Shown here: positions 23,801 through 30,268 of the stretch, piece after piece
How the letters are laid out: each line of letters starts with the position of its first letter
Position numbering within the stretch: position 1 is the stretch's first letter
Assembly (NCBI RefSeq): GCF_000003815.2
Contig: NC_049980.1
Span: 28,640,218 to 28,704,217 of the forward strand
Direction: 5' to 3'
DNA from: Branchiostoma floridae
Taxonomy: Eukaryota > Chordata > Leptocardii > Amphioxiformes > Branchiostomatidae
DNA length: 64,000 bases
The notes under the pieces: generated by a model
The model's database searches: none
What the model saw: only the letters and a program-made list of their open reading frames with translations
What the model was told of the DNA's origin: nothing
Program-made: the position numbers and the translations under genes

Positions 23801-26411
23801 TTGATGCTGAATGACAGTCGCAGATACATGTTTTAGTTATGGCACAAATTGATGTTGATGTCACTGTCTCAGGTGCAGAATGACAGCTTCAGACACATGT
23901 TTTAGTTATGGAACCAGGTTGATGCTGTTGTCACTGTCCCTGGTGCTGAATGACAGTAGCAGACACACATGATTTATTTTTTTATGGAACTAGGCTGAGG
24001 TTGATGTCACTGTCCCTGGTGCTAAATGACAGTTACACACACATTTTAGTTATGGAACAAAATTGAGGTTGATGCCACGTGTCCCTGGTGCTGTCACCAG
24101 CTATTTGGCTGAATGACATTCATGTGAACATGACTTTCCTGGGGGCTCAATTATATTCACATTAGTATCACTGTTGCTAGTGCTGAAAACATTTATACCA
24201 CTATCCCTGTCCCTGGTGCTGAATCACATGTTTTCATGGGATCATATTAAATTAGGATCACAATGGTTCTAAATTACAGTCCCACACACAATCCTGTCTA
24301 ATTTTGAATCATGCACTTTATAATCACTGTGTCTTGTATTGTATTGAATAACATTTGCATTATCTCTCCACACAGTAAAAACTTAACCTGGTGACAAATT
24401 ACATTTGGAATGCAATGTCCCTCCTTCTGATGCTGACTAACACTCACATCTCAAGTTCAATGCTAACTGCATACCAATGTTCACTTGATAAATTTATCAT
24501 TTGTATATTGAAAATATATATTTCGGCCTCCTGTGCTCTGGTACTTCAAGCAAATGGTTTGAAATTTTGCATAGGGGTGCCATGGACATACATGTATGCC
24601 CTCAAGACTTGGTTCATGCTTATTGGCGTGTTTAAAAAAGATAAAGTTTGCTTAGATATTGGATATTTGTTGAGTCCTGTGCCCTTTTATTTAAATCAAA
24701 TGACTTGATGTTTTCCCTTTTTCATATAGCCAGCAAATATGCTGGACTAAGTCATTACTCATGATAAATCCTTATGATATTGCCATTGGCAGTGACCCTA
24801 CTTTGCACTGATTTTTTGTTCTTTAGATCAAAACTGCATTTGTACTAATTTGATTGCTGATGCTAGATGAGATTTGCATTGGATTCTTTATCCTCAAAAT
24901 GATCTACAGATTGAATTATGTGTTTTCTAAATAACCCTTACATTGAGTAATTTGTTTCTAAATGACCTTTATGTAATATATCATCCATAGGCCCATTTGA
25001 TTGAATTTGTTGTCCTCCCTTTTTATAGTCCCATTGTACTGTGTAGTGTGTATTCTATTGTGTGAAATATATTATTGTAGATGATGAATAGCACTTGTTG
25101 CCTCTGTGAATTGTTCTTCGTGTTTGTGTGTGTGCATACGTGCATGGATGAGTGTGGTGCGTGTGTGTGTGCATGGCTGGTGTGTGAGTCATCATCATGT
25201 GTAACTGGTGAAAAATGATGACTAAAAAAATAAATTCTTTACCTATGTGTGTATGTGTATATCACAGGTGTTACAGAGAGAAGGCTGGACAGGTGTTGAA
25301 GACATAGCTAAACTCCTACCTGGAGACAACTTCGTTCATCTCAAGGCAAAATCAGCAAAAGGTAGGAAAATGGCAACTGAATCAGATATCAAGTAGAGGT
25401 CTTGTCACTGATGATTTGATGTTGTATGTATAGACACCGATATGGCAATGGTAACAAAGAGGTCACATATACATAAGCCTGCGAACAGATATCTTTTGTT
25501 TGTGGTTAATTCGAAATAGTCATTCACAATGATATATTGGACTTTATTTTGCCTTCTATAGGAAAGGCAAGTGGCTCTAACCCAGACTCAGACAAGATAG
25601 TGTTGGTGTACTTCCTTGGTGGCTGCAGTTATACGGAAGTTTCTGCACTCAGATTTCTGGGGAAGCAAAAAGGTAGGTTTGCAGAGTCTGAAAATCTGTA
25701 TCTAATGATAGTCTGTATTAATCCACAATTATTTGTGCACGTTCTGAATTTGTAAACTTCATGAAATTGCTTCATCATTTCTTGACAAGTGTTGTTATGT
25801 GTACACCTTGATGCGTAATCTGTAATATATTATATTAAGACTTCCCTTTGATTACTCGATTTAACCTTGAACATGCAGCTATTACAGTATCTGACTTTCC
25901 AACTACTTTTGCACTGACTTTAAGCTGTCACTGTATATACAAATTATGATTATTACTGATATATATATATATATATACTATGTGTGTGTAGATCCACACT
26001 TTTAAATTGTACAGCTGAGTGCGAATTGCGATTATTATAATTTGATTATTGCACATAGGCAGGAATTTCCATTATACTCTCTTGTTTGTATACTTAGTAC
26101 GAGGCAATTTAGTCTCCGGACTACCTGCTTGTACATGACTTCGTGTGCGTTCAATAAATAAACCAGTTCTCTCTCTCTCTCTCATGATTAATTTTGATGC
26201 ATGTAGTGTTTTGTGTAATGCTATCATTATTCTCTTGCAACCTCAGAATGTCTATGTATATGTATAACGTTATATACATATATATATATATTTGTATATA
26301 TGTGTGACTTGTTTCTGTTTTTGCCTCTATGCAGGGTACAGATTCCTAGTTGCTACGACTGCACTTACCAATGGAGGACGACTGATTGAGTCTGTTTCTG
26401 GGTGGAAATGA
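2776..26411 (+). CDS. VPS33B: VPS33B homologue (Sec1/Munc18 family), 3' sixteen exons; 5' end outside window
   Basis: Spliced gene. Exons: 2776-2870, 3183-3287, 3819-3915, 11632-11709, 12522-12595, 14976-15062, 17363-17456, 18661-18735, 20467-20531, 21003-21057, 21423-21469, 22290-22493, 22943-23044, 25268-25361, 25562-25672, 26335-26411. All introns are GT-AG and all phases join, giving 1460 nt, 485 residues and TGA. Visible family segments are [42 protein letters not shown] and [17 protein letters not shown], the last being a strong VPS33B (not VPS33A) match. Human VPS33B has 617 residues, so about 130 N-terminal residues (most of SM domain 1) should lie upstream. Known family role: with VIPAS39 (VIPAR) it forms the CHEVI complex, acting on Rab11-type recycling endosomes, lysosome-related organelles and apical sorting; human loss causes ARC syndrome. 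No frameshift or internal stop is seen, so the gene looks functional. Confidence 0.95.
3183..3287 (+). CDS. VPS33B: VPS33B exon b
   Basis: 35 whole codons, phase 0 at both ends, between TTTTCAG and [20 protein letters not shown] aligns with the vertebrate GDQRWINTVAQAL segment, and YGQGRCAK with YGIGRCAK. Visible residues 32-66. Confidence 0.95.
3704..3788 (+). repeat. 21-bp tandem repeat, four copies, beside a splice acceptor
   Basis: A unit starting GCTCAATAAACC and ending TTGATTTA is repeated four times almost perfectly. It ends about 30 bases before the exon c acceptor at 3818, in the usual branch-point zone, with ATTTA-like motifs in each unit. Confidence 0.9.
3819..3915 (+). CDS. VPS33B: VPS33B exon c
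   Basis: 32 codons plus one base, starting after CTGACAG. Its end encodes [11 protein letters not shown], matching vertebrate EIGHIFLLDR. The donor is GTTAGG, a non-optimal site. This exon is the source of the degenerate array that fills the start of the next intron: its last ~60 bases and the following intron bases recur many times downstream. Visible residues 67-98, with D99 split over the intron. Confidence 0.94.
4022..4961 (+). repeat. Array of exon-c-derived repeats, left part
   Basis: Tandem degenerate copies of the block that starts in exon c (GCTGTGAGATCGGACAT), passes through CTCATAGACAGAGGTTAGG (exon end plus donor) and continues into the intron (CAAGTCCTATT, CAGGTCTAAT, TGTACATGGGG). 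Copy starts are near 4022, 4166, 4338 (headless), 4500, 4668 and 4830, and most units are 145-170 bp. The copy near 4500 keeps the longest exon portion, back to GGGAGAGAGACAGTCTC. None has a convincing acceptor of its own. Confidence 0.88.
4962..6054 (+). mobile_element. 1.1-kb non-autonomous DNA transposon with TA target duplication
   Basis: The termini are inverted: left ACGTAAGGTTACCAGTTTAC and right, read on the other strand, the same 20 bases. TA flanks both ends (4960-4961 and 6055-6056). Removing the element and one TA restores CCATGTACATGGGG, the sequence found uninterrupted in sibling repeat copies near 4315 and 4640. No transposase reading frame is recognisable inside. The TA duplication suggests Tc1/mariner mobilisation; superfamily is inference. 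Confidence 0.82.
6055..6108 (+). repeat. Exon-c-derived repeat, segment between two insertions
   Basis: Continuation of the array: TACATGGGGCAATGGC, then the next unit head GCTGTGAGATCGGACATG up to CTCATAGACAG, where the second element is inserted. Confidence 0.8.
6109..6534 (+). mobile_element. hAT-like MITE inserted in an exon-derived repeat copy
   Basis: Terminal inverted repeats TAGCCTGGGTACCAT and, at the right end, ATGGTACCCAGGCTA. The 8-bp sequence ATAGACAG flanks both sides (6101-6108 and 6535-6542), with one extra C at the right end. Eight-base duplications are the hAT hallmark. Subterminal GGAGCGAACT-type motifs are also inverted. About 426 bp, no coding capacity. Confidence 0.8.
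6535..7240 (+). repeat. Array of exon-c-derived repeats, right part
   Basis: Further copies near 6535 (second half of the interrupted unit), 6671, 6835 and a headless remnant at about 7100-7240. The 6835 copy again includes GGGAGAGAGACA upstream of GTTGGCTGTGAGATCGGACA and ends CACAGGTTAGG, with the exon end mutated from GACAGAG to GACACAG. Confidence 0.85.
8084..8257 (+). mobile_element. 174-bp MITE, pogo/Tigger-like termini
   Basis: Begins CAGTAGAAGTCAGTTAATTG and ends CAATTAAACGGCTGCTACTG, which are imperfect inverted repeats, with TA on each side. A second copy in opposite orientation lies at 34092-34264. CAGTAG-type ends with TA duplication resemble pogo/Tigger derivatives; the assignment is inference. 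Confidence 0.7.
8751..8900 (-). mobile_element. Likely retroposon 3' tail, reversed
   Basis: GAATGAATGAATGAAGAC followed by TTTTATTGTA is, on the minus strand, an AATAAAAGTC-type 3' end followed by a short ATTC repeat tail. The same GAATAAAGACTTTTATTGTA signature occurs at 61845. No coding part is preserved. Confidence 0.4.
9290..9395 (-). mobile_element. tRNA-derived SINE head
   Basis: On the minus strand GTGGCGTGCATAGTTCAGGG resembles a degenerate A box and GTTTGAATCTC a B box (GTTCGAATC type), about 45 bases apart. It does not fold as an intact tRNA, so it is read as a SINE remnant. Confidence 0.45.
9703..9782 (+). repeat. Arm of a dispersed foldback family
   Basis: CGATGAAGGCTAGACATCCA followed by GGTAATAAGATAAGC, then AACTGGATATGATTTTGGAA. 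The same order of words occurs at 26650-26715 and in both arms of the element at 49168-49556. Confidence 0.6.
9783..9990 (+). mobile_element. Palindromic MITE, family A (AGTTCACCTTTATCC)
   Basis: The left arm reads GGTAACCTATATCCGTTG, then a central TGGTTTCAAACTGC / GCAGTTTGAGACCACC pair, and the right arm ACGGATAAAGGTTACC and AAAGGTGAACTAG. It is close to a full-length palindrome. Other copies in the window are at 16642-16846, 17109-17285, 21720-21915, 22062-22238 and 26700-26845. Confidence 0.7.
11549..11570. repeat. CT/TA dinucleotide tract
   Basis: TCTCTCTCTC passes directly into TATATATATA, about 60 bases upstream of the exon d acceptor. Confidence 0.85.
11632..11709 (+). CDS. VPS33B: VPS33B exon d
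   Basis: Two bases complete D99, then 25 codons including [18 protein letters not shown], and one base of a split Gly. The acceptor is GTTGCTGCAG and the donor GTAGGC. It follows the 7716-bp intron, the largest in the visible gene. Confidence 0.95.
12522..12595 (+). CDS. VPS33B: VPS33B exon e
   Basis: Completes the split Gly, then 24 codons: [17 protein letters not shown] aligns with the vertebrate SVDFGPEVTSSDKSLKV segment. The acceptor is TGTTTCAG and the donor GTACAG. Confidence 0.94.
13469..13679 (+). mobile_element. 211-bp MITE, family B (CTGTAA...TTACAG)
   Basis: Ends CTGTAATTC and GAATTACAG with TA on both sides (13467-13468, 13680-13681). The body has the inverted motifs TTCACGGT / ACCGTGAA. 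It is a diverged relative of the TTCGCGGT-bearing elements at 50861 and 61922. Confidence 0.7.
14976..15062 (+). CDS. VPS33B: VPS33B exon f
   Basis: 29 whole codons. [18 protein letters not shown] is nearly the vertebrate [18 protein letters not shown]. The acceptor is TTTTTCTCAG and the donor GTAAGT. Confidence 0.96.
15185..15560 (+). mobile_element. SINE copy, family S1
   Basis: Shares an ordered series of words with 27565-27930: GGGTTTGAAATC (degenerate B box), CCTTGGGAAAGGC, AAGTACCTAGCTTGGGCTA, TGGTGGTCCCATGTTT, GATATGCAGCTCCG and GTGTGTTACGCGATGAGGC. tRNA-like head and common tail. It lies in the intron after exon f. Confidence 0.55.
16322..16352. repeat. (TTTG)n microsatellite
   Basis: About seven consecutive TTTG units, followed directly by TTTTCGC. 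Confidence 0.9.
16642..16846 (+). mobile_element. Palindromic MITE, family A
   Basis: The best-bounded copy of the family: starts AGTTCACCTTTATCC and ends GATAAAGGTAAACTAG, with TGGTTTCAAACTGC / CAGTCTGAAACAGCCA flanking the centre. Confidence 0.75.
17109..17285 (+). mobile_element. Degraded family A MITE close to exon g
   Basis: GGATAACTTATATCCGTTG, then TGGTTTCAAATTGTAATATT and a right arm decaying after CTTGATTTGCC. It ends some 80 bases before the acceptor of exon g. Confidence 0.55.
17363..17456 (+). CDS. VPS33B: VPS33B exon g
   Basis: 31 codons plus one base. [20 protein letters not shown] aligns with vertebrate [21 protein letters not shown], a helical segment of SM domain 3a. The acceptor is CTCTTGCAG and the donor GTGAGT. 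Confidence 0.95.
18288..18301. repeat. Poly-C tract
   Basis: A run of about fourteen C residues (TGCCCCCCCC...), a likely length-variable and error-prone site. Confidence 0.85.
18661..18735 (+). CDS. VPS33B: VPS33B exon h
   Basis: Completes a split His, then 24 codons ([19 protein letters not shown], cf. vertebrate IGACESIMKKKTKQDFQEL) and one base of a split Gly. The acceptor is TGATTTCAG. The donor is GTCAGC, a weak site. Confidence 0.93.
18776..19000 (+). repeat. Dispersed inverted-repeat element, copy 1
   Basis: TTGTTCACACTTG, GGTTCAGGTAAAGT, AACCAGGCTGCA and ACTTTACCTGAGCC occur in this order, and the same series is seen at 20053-20230. The GGTAAAGT / ACTTTACC pair is inverted within the element. 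Confidence 0.5.
20053..20230 (+). repeat. Dispersed inverted-repeat element, copy 2
   Basis: CCCGTTCACACTTGACA, CCTCAGGTAAAGTC, TAACTAGGCTGCATAA and a right end TTTGAACGGG that inverts the left CCGTTCA. Confidence 0.5.
20238..20352 (-). mobile_element. 5'-truncated LINE 3' tail
   Basis: ATAACCGCCCTTCGGC, GCAGCAGCTGGTTATA and CTGAACGACCTGTCACAC are the reverse complement of the 3' end of the LINE remnant at 44780-45165. The terminal TATCTGTATC repeat is the LINE tail. Insertion is in minus orientation inside the intron after exon h. Confidence 0.7.
20467..20531 (+). CDS. VPS33B: VPS33B exon i
   Basis: Completes Gly, then 21 codons: [21 protein letters not shown], cf. vertebrate [21 protein letters not shown]. 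The acceptor is TTGTCACAG and the donor GTACTT. Confidence 0.95.
21003..21057 (+). CDS. VPS33B: VPS33B exon j
   Basis: 18 codons plus one base: [18 protein letters not shown], aligned to vertebrate SPIESLRLMCLLSITENG. The acceptor is CCATCACAG and the donor GTAGGA. Confidence 0.94.
21423..21469 (+). CDS. VPS33B: VPS33B exon k (47-nt microexon-sized)
   Basis: Completes Gly, then 15 codons [15 protein letters not shown], cf. vertebrate LIPKDYRSLKTQYLQ. The acceptor is GTTGCAG and the donor GTAAGA. It is the shortest exon of the visible gene. Confidence 0.95.
21720..21915 (+). mobile_element. Palindromic MITE, family A
   Basis: GGTTCACCTTAATCTGGATAA at the left is diverged. The right arm ACAATGGATATAGGATACCC and GATAAAGGTGAACTAGCG is well kept. 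Confidence 0.6.
22062..22238 (+). mobile_element. Palindromic MITE, family A
   Basis: CTAGTTCACCTTTATCCACG at the left, the central TGCTTTCAAATTGCAATATT, and a decayed right arm ATATAGTTTACC. It ends about 50 bases before the exon l acceptor. Confidence 0.6.
22290..22493 (+). CDS. VPS33B: VPS33B exon l
   Basis: 68 whole codons, the longest exon and markedly GC-richer than its introns. [19 protein letters not shown] opens it and [10 protein letters not shown] closes it, both matching vertebrate VPS33B. The middle is a low-conservation, Ala/Leu/Gln/Lys-rich stretch ([15 protein letters not shown]). The acceptor is CATCGCAG and the donor GTAAGA. Confidence 0.96.
22943..23044 (+). CDS. VPS33B: VPS33B exon m
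   Basis: 34 whole codons: [19 protein letters not shown], aligned to vertebrate [19 protein letters not shown], the signature region of SM domain 2/3 packing. The acceptor is CATACAG and the donor GTGATA. Confidence 0.96.
23213..24100 (+). repeat. 70-bp minisatellite, about twelve units
   Basis: The word ATGACAGT recurs at about 23251, 23321, 23391, 23461, 23531, 23601, 23671, 23741 and 23811, exactly 70 bases apart, then with small indels to about 24030. Each unit contains GTTGATGTCACTGTC, GCAGACACA and GTTTTAGTTATGG. The blocks 23521-23660 and 23661-23800 differ at one base, showing a recent 140-bp duplication. Confidence 0.93.
25113..25200. repeat. GT-rich degenerate microsatellite
   Basis: GTTTGTGTGTGTGCATAC, then several GTGTGTGTG runs broken by GCATG words. 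It lies in the intron before exon n. Confidence 0.75.
25268..25361 (+). CDS. VPS33B: VPS33B exon n
   Basis: 31 codons plus one base: [17 protein letters not shown], cf. vertebrate VLERRSWQGLDEVVRLL. The acceptor is TATCACAG and the donor GTAGGA. Confidence 0.95.
25562..25672 (+). CDS. VPS33B: VPS33B exon o
   Basis: Completes Gly, then 36 codons and one split base. [19 protein letters not shown] matches the diagnostic VPS33B C-terminal FLGGCTFSEISALRFLGRE. The acceptor is CTTCTATAG and the donor GTAGGT. The upstream intron is only 200 bp. Confidence 0.97.
25960..26300. repeat. TA, CT and TA microsatellites in the last intron
   Basis: A TA run at about 25960-25978, a CT run after AATAAACCAGTT at about 26165-26182, and a further TA run at about 26276-26300, ending about 35 bases before the last acceptor. 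Confidence 0.8.
26335..26411 (+). CDS. VPS33B: VPS33B terminal exon
   Basis: Completes Gly, then [20 protein letters not shown] and SGWK followed by TGA at 26409-26411. Vertebrate VPS33B ends at the same point with one extra residue, so the C terminus is complete. The acceptor is TCTATGCAG. Confidence 0.96.
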
Positions 26412-26649
26412 TACCAAATTGACTCTCCAAGGATACATTCCTTTGTATAAACCACATGTATGAGAAATTACAGTGAAGCATTATTTTGTATATATATGAT
26501 AGACTATTTAGTGTACAGTACTGTAGGTTTTTTTTAGCACCTTAGACATGCATTACAGTTACAATATCATTCTTGCCTTTAAGTGTCCCCTCTGCAATAT
26601 TATCTTCATGGTGTCAACTATCGATTTGATCATGTTTCAATCTATGTCA

Positions 26650-26845
26650 ATAGAGGTTAGACATTCAGGTAATGAGATATGGCAATTACTCAAGCAGCTG
26701 GATATGGTTTCAGAAACTCTCTTTAAGTTTGGAAAATATATTCAAAATATGGCAGTTTGAAACCACTGTCCATCAACTTGATGTCCCTAAATACCCCATT
26801 TTCAAAACAACGGATATAGGTCACCCCGTGGATGAAGGTGAAGTA
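26650..26845 (+). mobile_element. Family A MITE joined to a foldback-family arm, in putative 3' UTR
   Basis: Begins GAGGTTAGACATTCAGGTAA and AGCTGGATATGG (arm of the family seen at 9703 and 49168), then runs into GGCAGTTTGAAACCACTGTC, ACAACGGATATAGG and GATGAAGGTGAA of family A. The same fusion order occurs at 9703-9990. Confidence 0.6.
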
Positions 26846-26987
26846 ACATTATAGCTTGATCTTAGGCTATGCATATGGTAGAAGCTTCCAGAAGAAATTT
26901 AGTTAGAGCTAGTTAATCTGATGTATCAGGATGTAAGTAATTATTTATAATTAGATGGAATGTCATCTCACATTCCATTCTCATTGA

Positions 26988-26993
26988 AATAAA
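26988..26993 (+). terminator. Possible polyadenylation signal of VPS33B
   Basis: AATAAA about 580 bases after the stop, the first canonical hexamer I find downstream on the + strand. A family A MITE lies inside this putative 3' UTR. The actual 3' end cannot be seen from sequence alone. Confidence 0.35.
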
Positions 26994-27564
26994 ATCAGAT
27001 GATTGACTACACAGTTTTGAATACAGATCAATGGAATATTGGCCATAAGAGATGAGTCTCACACACTCTGATTTCCGAAACCTTATCGGCATGACAAAAG
27101 CACAGACTGAGACTTTTATAAGGTCACCTACAACTGCAGTGCGAACATAATCAAACACAAGTAGTGTACATCAGATATAACCTCCAGTATTAAAATATTC
27201 TGCTCACAAAATTTTCATATCAGCTGATCACGTCTGCAAAGAATCCTTTAATGCAGACATTGATGACTTCTTTGCAAGACTCCTTCACTATAACATGCTG
27301 CATTAATTTTCAATCTCTTACATTAATTCCCCAAAGGTTGGTTGGTGTTAGCCAAGGAAATTGGGTGAATTTTCCCTAAGCTTACATATAACCAGAGAGT
27401 CTAAAAATACATGTATGAAAAAGGAAGTCATTTGTACATTGCGGCCAATATTTCGCCTCCTTTTCAATGCCTATGGTTTGCATGATGCCCATGGTCTGCT
27501 TACGCTCACACTCTTGCATATGTTTCACGTCATAAGTAAAGGCTAGAATTTCTACATCAACAAG

Positions 27565-27930
27565 ATATGTCATTGTGGACCAGGAAACAGAGGTTGTGAG
27601 TTCGAATCTACTGACCTGCCATTGCCGTTGTGCCCTTGAGAAAGGCTGACTTTACATGTCTTTCTTCACTTGACTCAGGTGAAAATGAGTACCTGGCTTT
27701 GGCTAGGGACGCCCCTAGCATAGGGCATTAAATGGAGGTCCCGTGTTTAAGGAGAAACAAACTCCATCATATTTAAAGATAAAGAATAAAAACACACTTC
27801 TCGAAAACAAAAGGGGACCATTCTTCGTATATCAAATAGAGCTGTCCAGATATGCAGCTAATGTGCTGGTGCATTAAGCTATGAGGCGGTTTACTTGGTA
27901 GGCAATGCAAACAAACAATTTGTACTATAT
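27565..27930 (+). mobile_element. SINE copy, family S1
   Basis: B-box-like GTGAGTTCGAATC, CCCTTGAGAAAGGC, GAGTACCTGGCTTTGGCTA, AATGGAGGTCCCGTGTTT and GATATGCAGCTAATG, parallel to 15185-15560. It is the clearest B box of the family. Confidence 0.65.
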
Positions 27931-28249
27931 AATTGCAATTTGAGATGATGAGTAAAGAATTTAAAGAAACTGTCACAGCAATTCATTTGTTCACTCGAAC
28001 TGCCCACCATAATTGTCATATACGTGTGTGTGTAGCTGTTGGCCATTCATTTTGCTCTACAGATTTGCCTTGGGTATCCTTGCTCAATCAGTATCTAAAT
28101 ATACATTGTAAAGGATGGGAATGACTTATAGAAAATGATGGTTGTGATAGTTTAAAGCTATTTTGTAGATTCAAGGAGCCAAATGAATTACAGATTGACC
28201 AGATGGGACAATGTATGGTACAAAATAAAAGCATCATCCTTCTTATTAA

Positions 28250-28775
28250 GCTTTGGCGTAAGCCGGTAAGAAATTGATCACCTTCACACTGCGAGTAGAT
28301 CTGTCCTGATATGTAGTTTGTGCGCTTCAGTAGAGACCTGGTGTGTTACGTCATGAGGTCTATGAACAAAAGAAGCAATCAGAGAACTATATAATTGCAA
28401 TTTCAGATGCTATTTCTTGGAGTCAAGAGACCAAAGGTTACAGATTGGCCAGATGTGACAATGTTTGACTGAGCTTTTCAGTAGAAGCCTCGTGTGCTAC
28501 GTTATGAGGTGCACAAACAAGAAATGCGAACAAAGAACTTGCAATTTCAGATGCTACTTCTTGGAATCAAGGCACGAAAGAAAGTACAGTTGTGACAATG
28601 TTTGGCTGTTTGAAAATAGCTTGTGCTCTTCATTAAAAACCTCATGAGCTAAGTCATGAGTTGCACAAAAAAACAAAACAAGCAAACAAAGATCTTGCAA
28701 TTTCAGATGCTAATTCTTGGAGTCAAGACACCAACGAAATACAGATTGGCCAGATGTGACAATTTCTAGCTGTTT
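28250..28775 (+). repeat. ~150-bp tandem array related to the S1 SINE tail
   Basis: Three to four units share GTAGAGACCTGGTGTGTTAC / GTAGAAGCCTCGTGTGCTAC / TTAAAAACCTCATGAGCTAA, followed by a GTCATGAGGTNNA word, TTGCAATTTCAGATGCTA, TTCTTGGAGTCAAG and CAGATGTGACAATGTTT. The GTGTTACGTCATGAGG word also ends the SINE at 15520. Confidence 0.7.
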
Positions 28776-29292
28776 GAAGGTACGAAATATAAGATGAAAC
28801 ATCAATCTTTTGTTACAAAAACAGATATGACAGGACGATTCAGATTTATGAGGCCCCGGATATGATTCCAAGATAATCCGTCTCCAAGACATACGAGCCA
28901 TTTTGATTGCAACAACATGCCTGATCGGTCCACACATATCTATCACTGGACGTTTGACTTGATCAATCTGGCACTGAAGAACGGACGGACGTAAATCTGG
29001 TCCCTCACACCCCCCTTGCCGGTTACAAATGGTTGTAAAATCTTCTCATTTCAGAAGTTCGTTCTGGGCTTATCTCGGGAGGAATGTGATGTCTATAATC
29101 ACGGTAGCCCGACGGTAAATCACACCAGGAGTGGTTCATTTTCTCTCATCGATCGCTTCAGGGTGGACTTGGCACATTATAGGTTCTGTCTCCGCCGATA
29201 ATTCATGGGAGGAAAAATTCGTCATCCCCCCGAGGGATGAGCGGAGATGAGATGTTATCCTTGAGCTTGATTGGCCCGCCAGTGACATGGGG

Positions 29293-29565
29293 AGATGCTA
29301 GCTCTCTTCTTGATTTCTTTATATAAACCCATCTATCTACGAAGATGTTGGACAATTCATCTCTCCACCAGTACTGCTTATGGAAAAGAAGTCAACCCCC
29401 TAGATAGTTTGAATAAACATGGATTTAGATTAGATTCCATTTCCCTTTTAACGTATCCATATGATTCATTTCATTTTTGTTCAAGTATACAACTGTCTTT
29501 AAGTTACTTTGCAATGCAATAAGCCTTTGGGCATGATTTTGCAATAAAGTTATTATTATTATTAC
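29293..29565 (+). mobile_element. LINE 3' end
   Basis: Ends CCTTTGGGCATGATTTTGC, AATAAAG, then (TTA)n. The same form, CCCTCGGGCAAGAACTTGC-AATAAA, closes the next element at 30250, so this is the tail of a related LINE. No coding part was recognised upstream. Confidence 0.55.
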
Positions 29566-30268
29566 AGCGAGTTAAGGAGATCTTCGATCACTGTGGCTAC
29601 TCATACTTATTATATGGTGATAGCACTAACTATGATCCTCAACATATATGCAATCTATTAAGGACAAGGTTTTCAGATATGTATATTCAAACTTTCTTCC
29701 ATAATTTGTCTGCCGATACTGGCAAGCTTAGATTTTACAGAAAATTTAAAACCGAATATTGTATAGAGAAATATCTCGAACTTTGTGACTCTGAGTAGCG
29801 TTCCGCTACCTGTAAGATTAGAATTAGTGCTCACCCCCTGGAAATAGAAAAGGGGGGATATATGAAGCTACCTGTGTCCGAGAGGATTTGTAAATATTGC
29901 CCCTCAAATGCTGTGGAAGACGAGAGTCATTTTATCACTAATTGTTCTTTTTATGATGATATAAGAAACCAACTATTTATGAGTGTATCCAAAATACACG
30001 CTTACTTTCCAACTATTCCTGACAATGAAAAATCAATCCTACTATTAAAATCAAAGAACCCACACATTATAAAAGAAATGGGTAAATTCGTCTTCCACTG
30101 CCTAAAGAGAAGAAGTCTAACCCAACAAAACCAGTATAATGTACACTAGCATAGCATAGTCATAGAATGTAGTTTCTAGCACCTTTGTATTTTTCCTTAT
30201 TTTACATGTTGTTTGTACCTGCAATTAGCCCTCGGGCAAGAACTTGCAATAAACATATCATTATTATA
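29566..30268 (+). mobile_element. 5'-truncated non-LTR retrotransposon (CR1/L2-like)
   Basis: From 29568 an open frame reads RVKEIFDHCGYSYLLYGD and continues to a TAG at 29796-29798. The same frame then runs to a stop after 30146 and contains RICKYCPSNAVEDESHFITN, the zinc-knuckle-like zf-RVT motif (C-x2-C...H-x4-C) found at the C terminus of LINE reverse transcriptases. A 3' UTR and AATAAA tail follow. The single in-frame TAG and 5' truncation make it a dead copy. Its start abuts the (TTA)n tail of the preceding LINE end. Confidence 0.82.

Noticed and set aside
23213-24100. CRISPR-like array
   Set aside because: Units are continuous 70-bp tandem repeats with no distinct spacers, in a eukaryotic intron.
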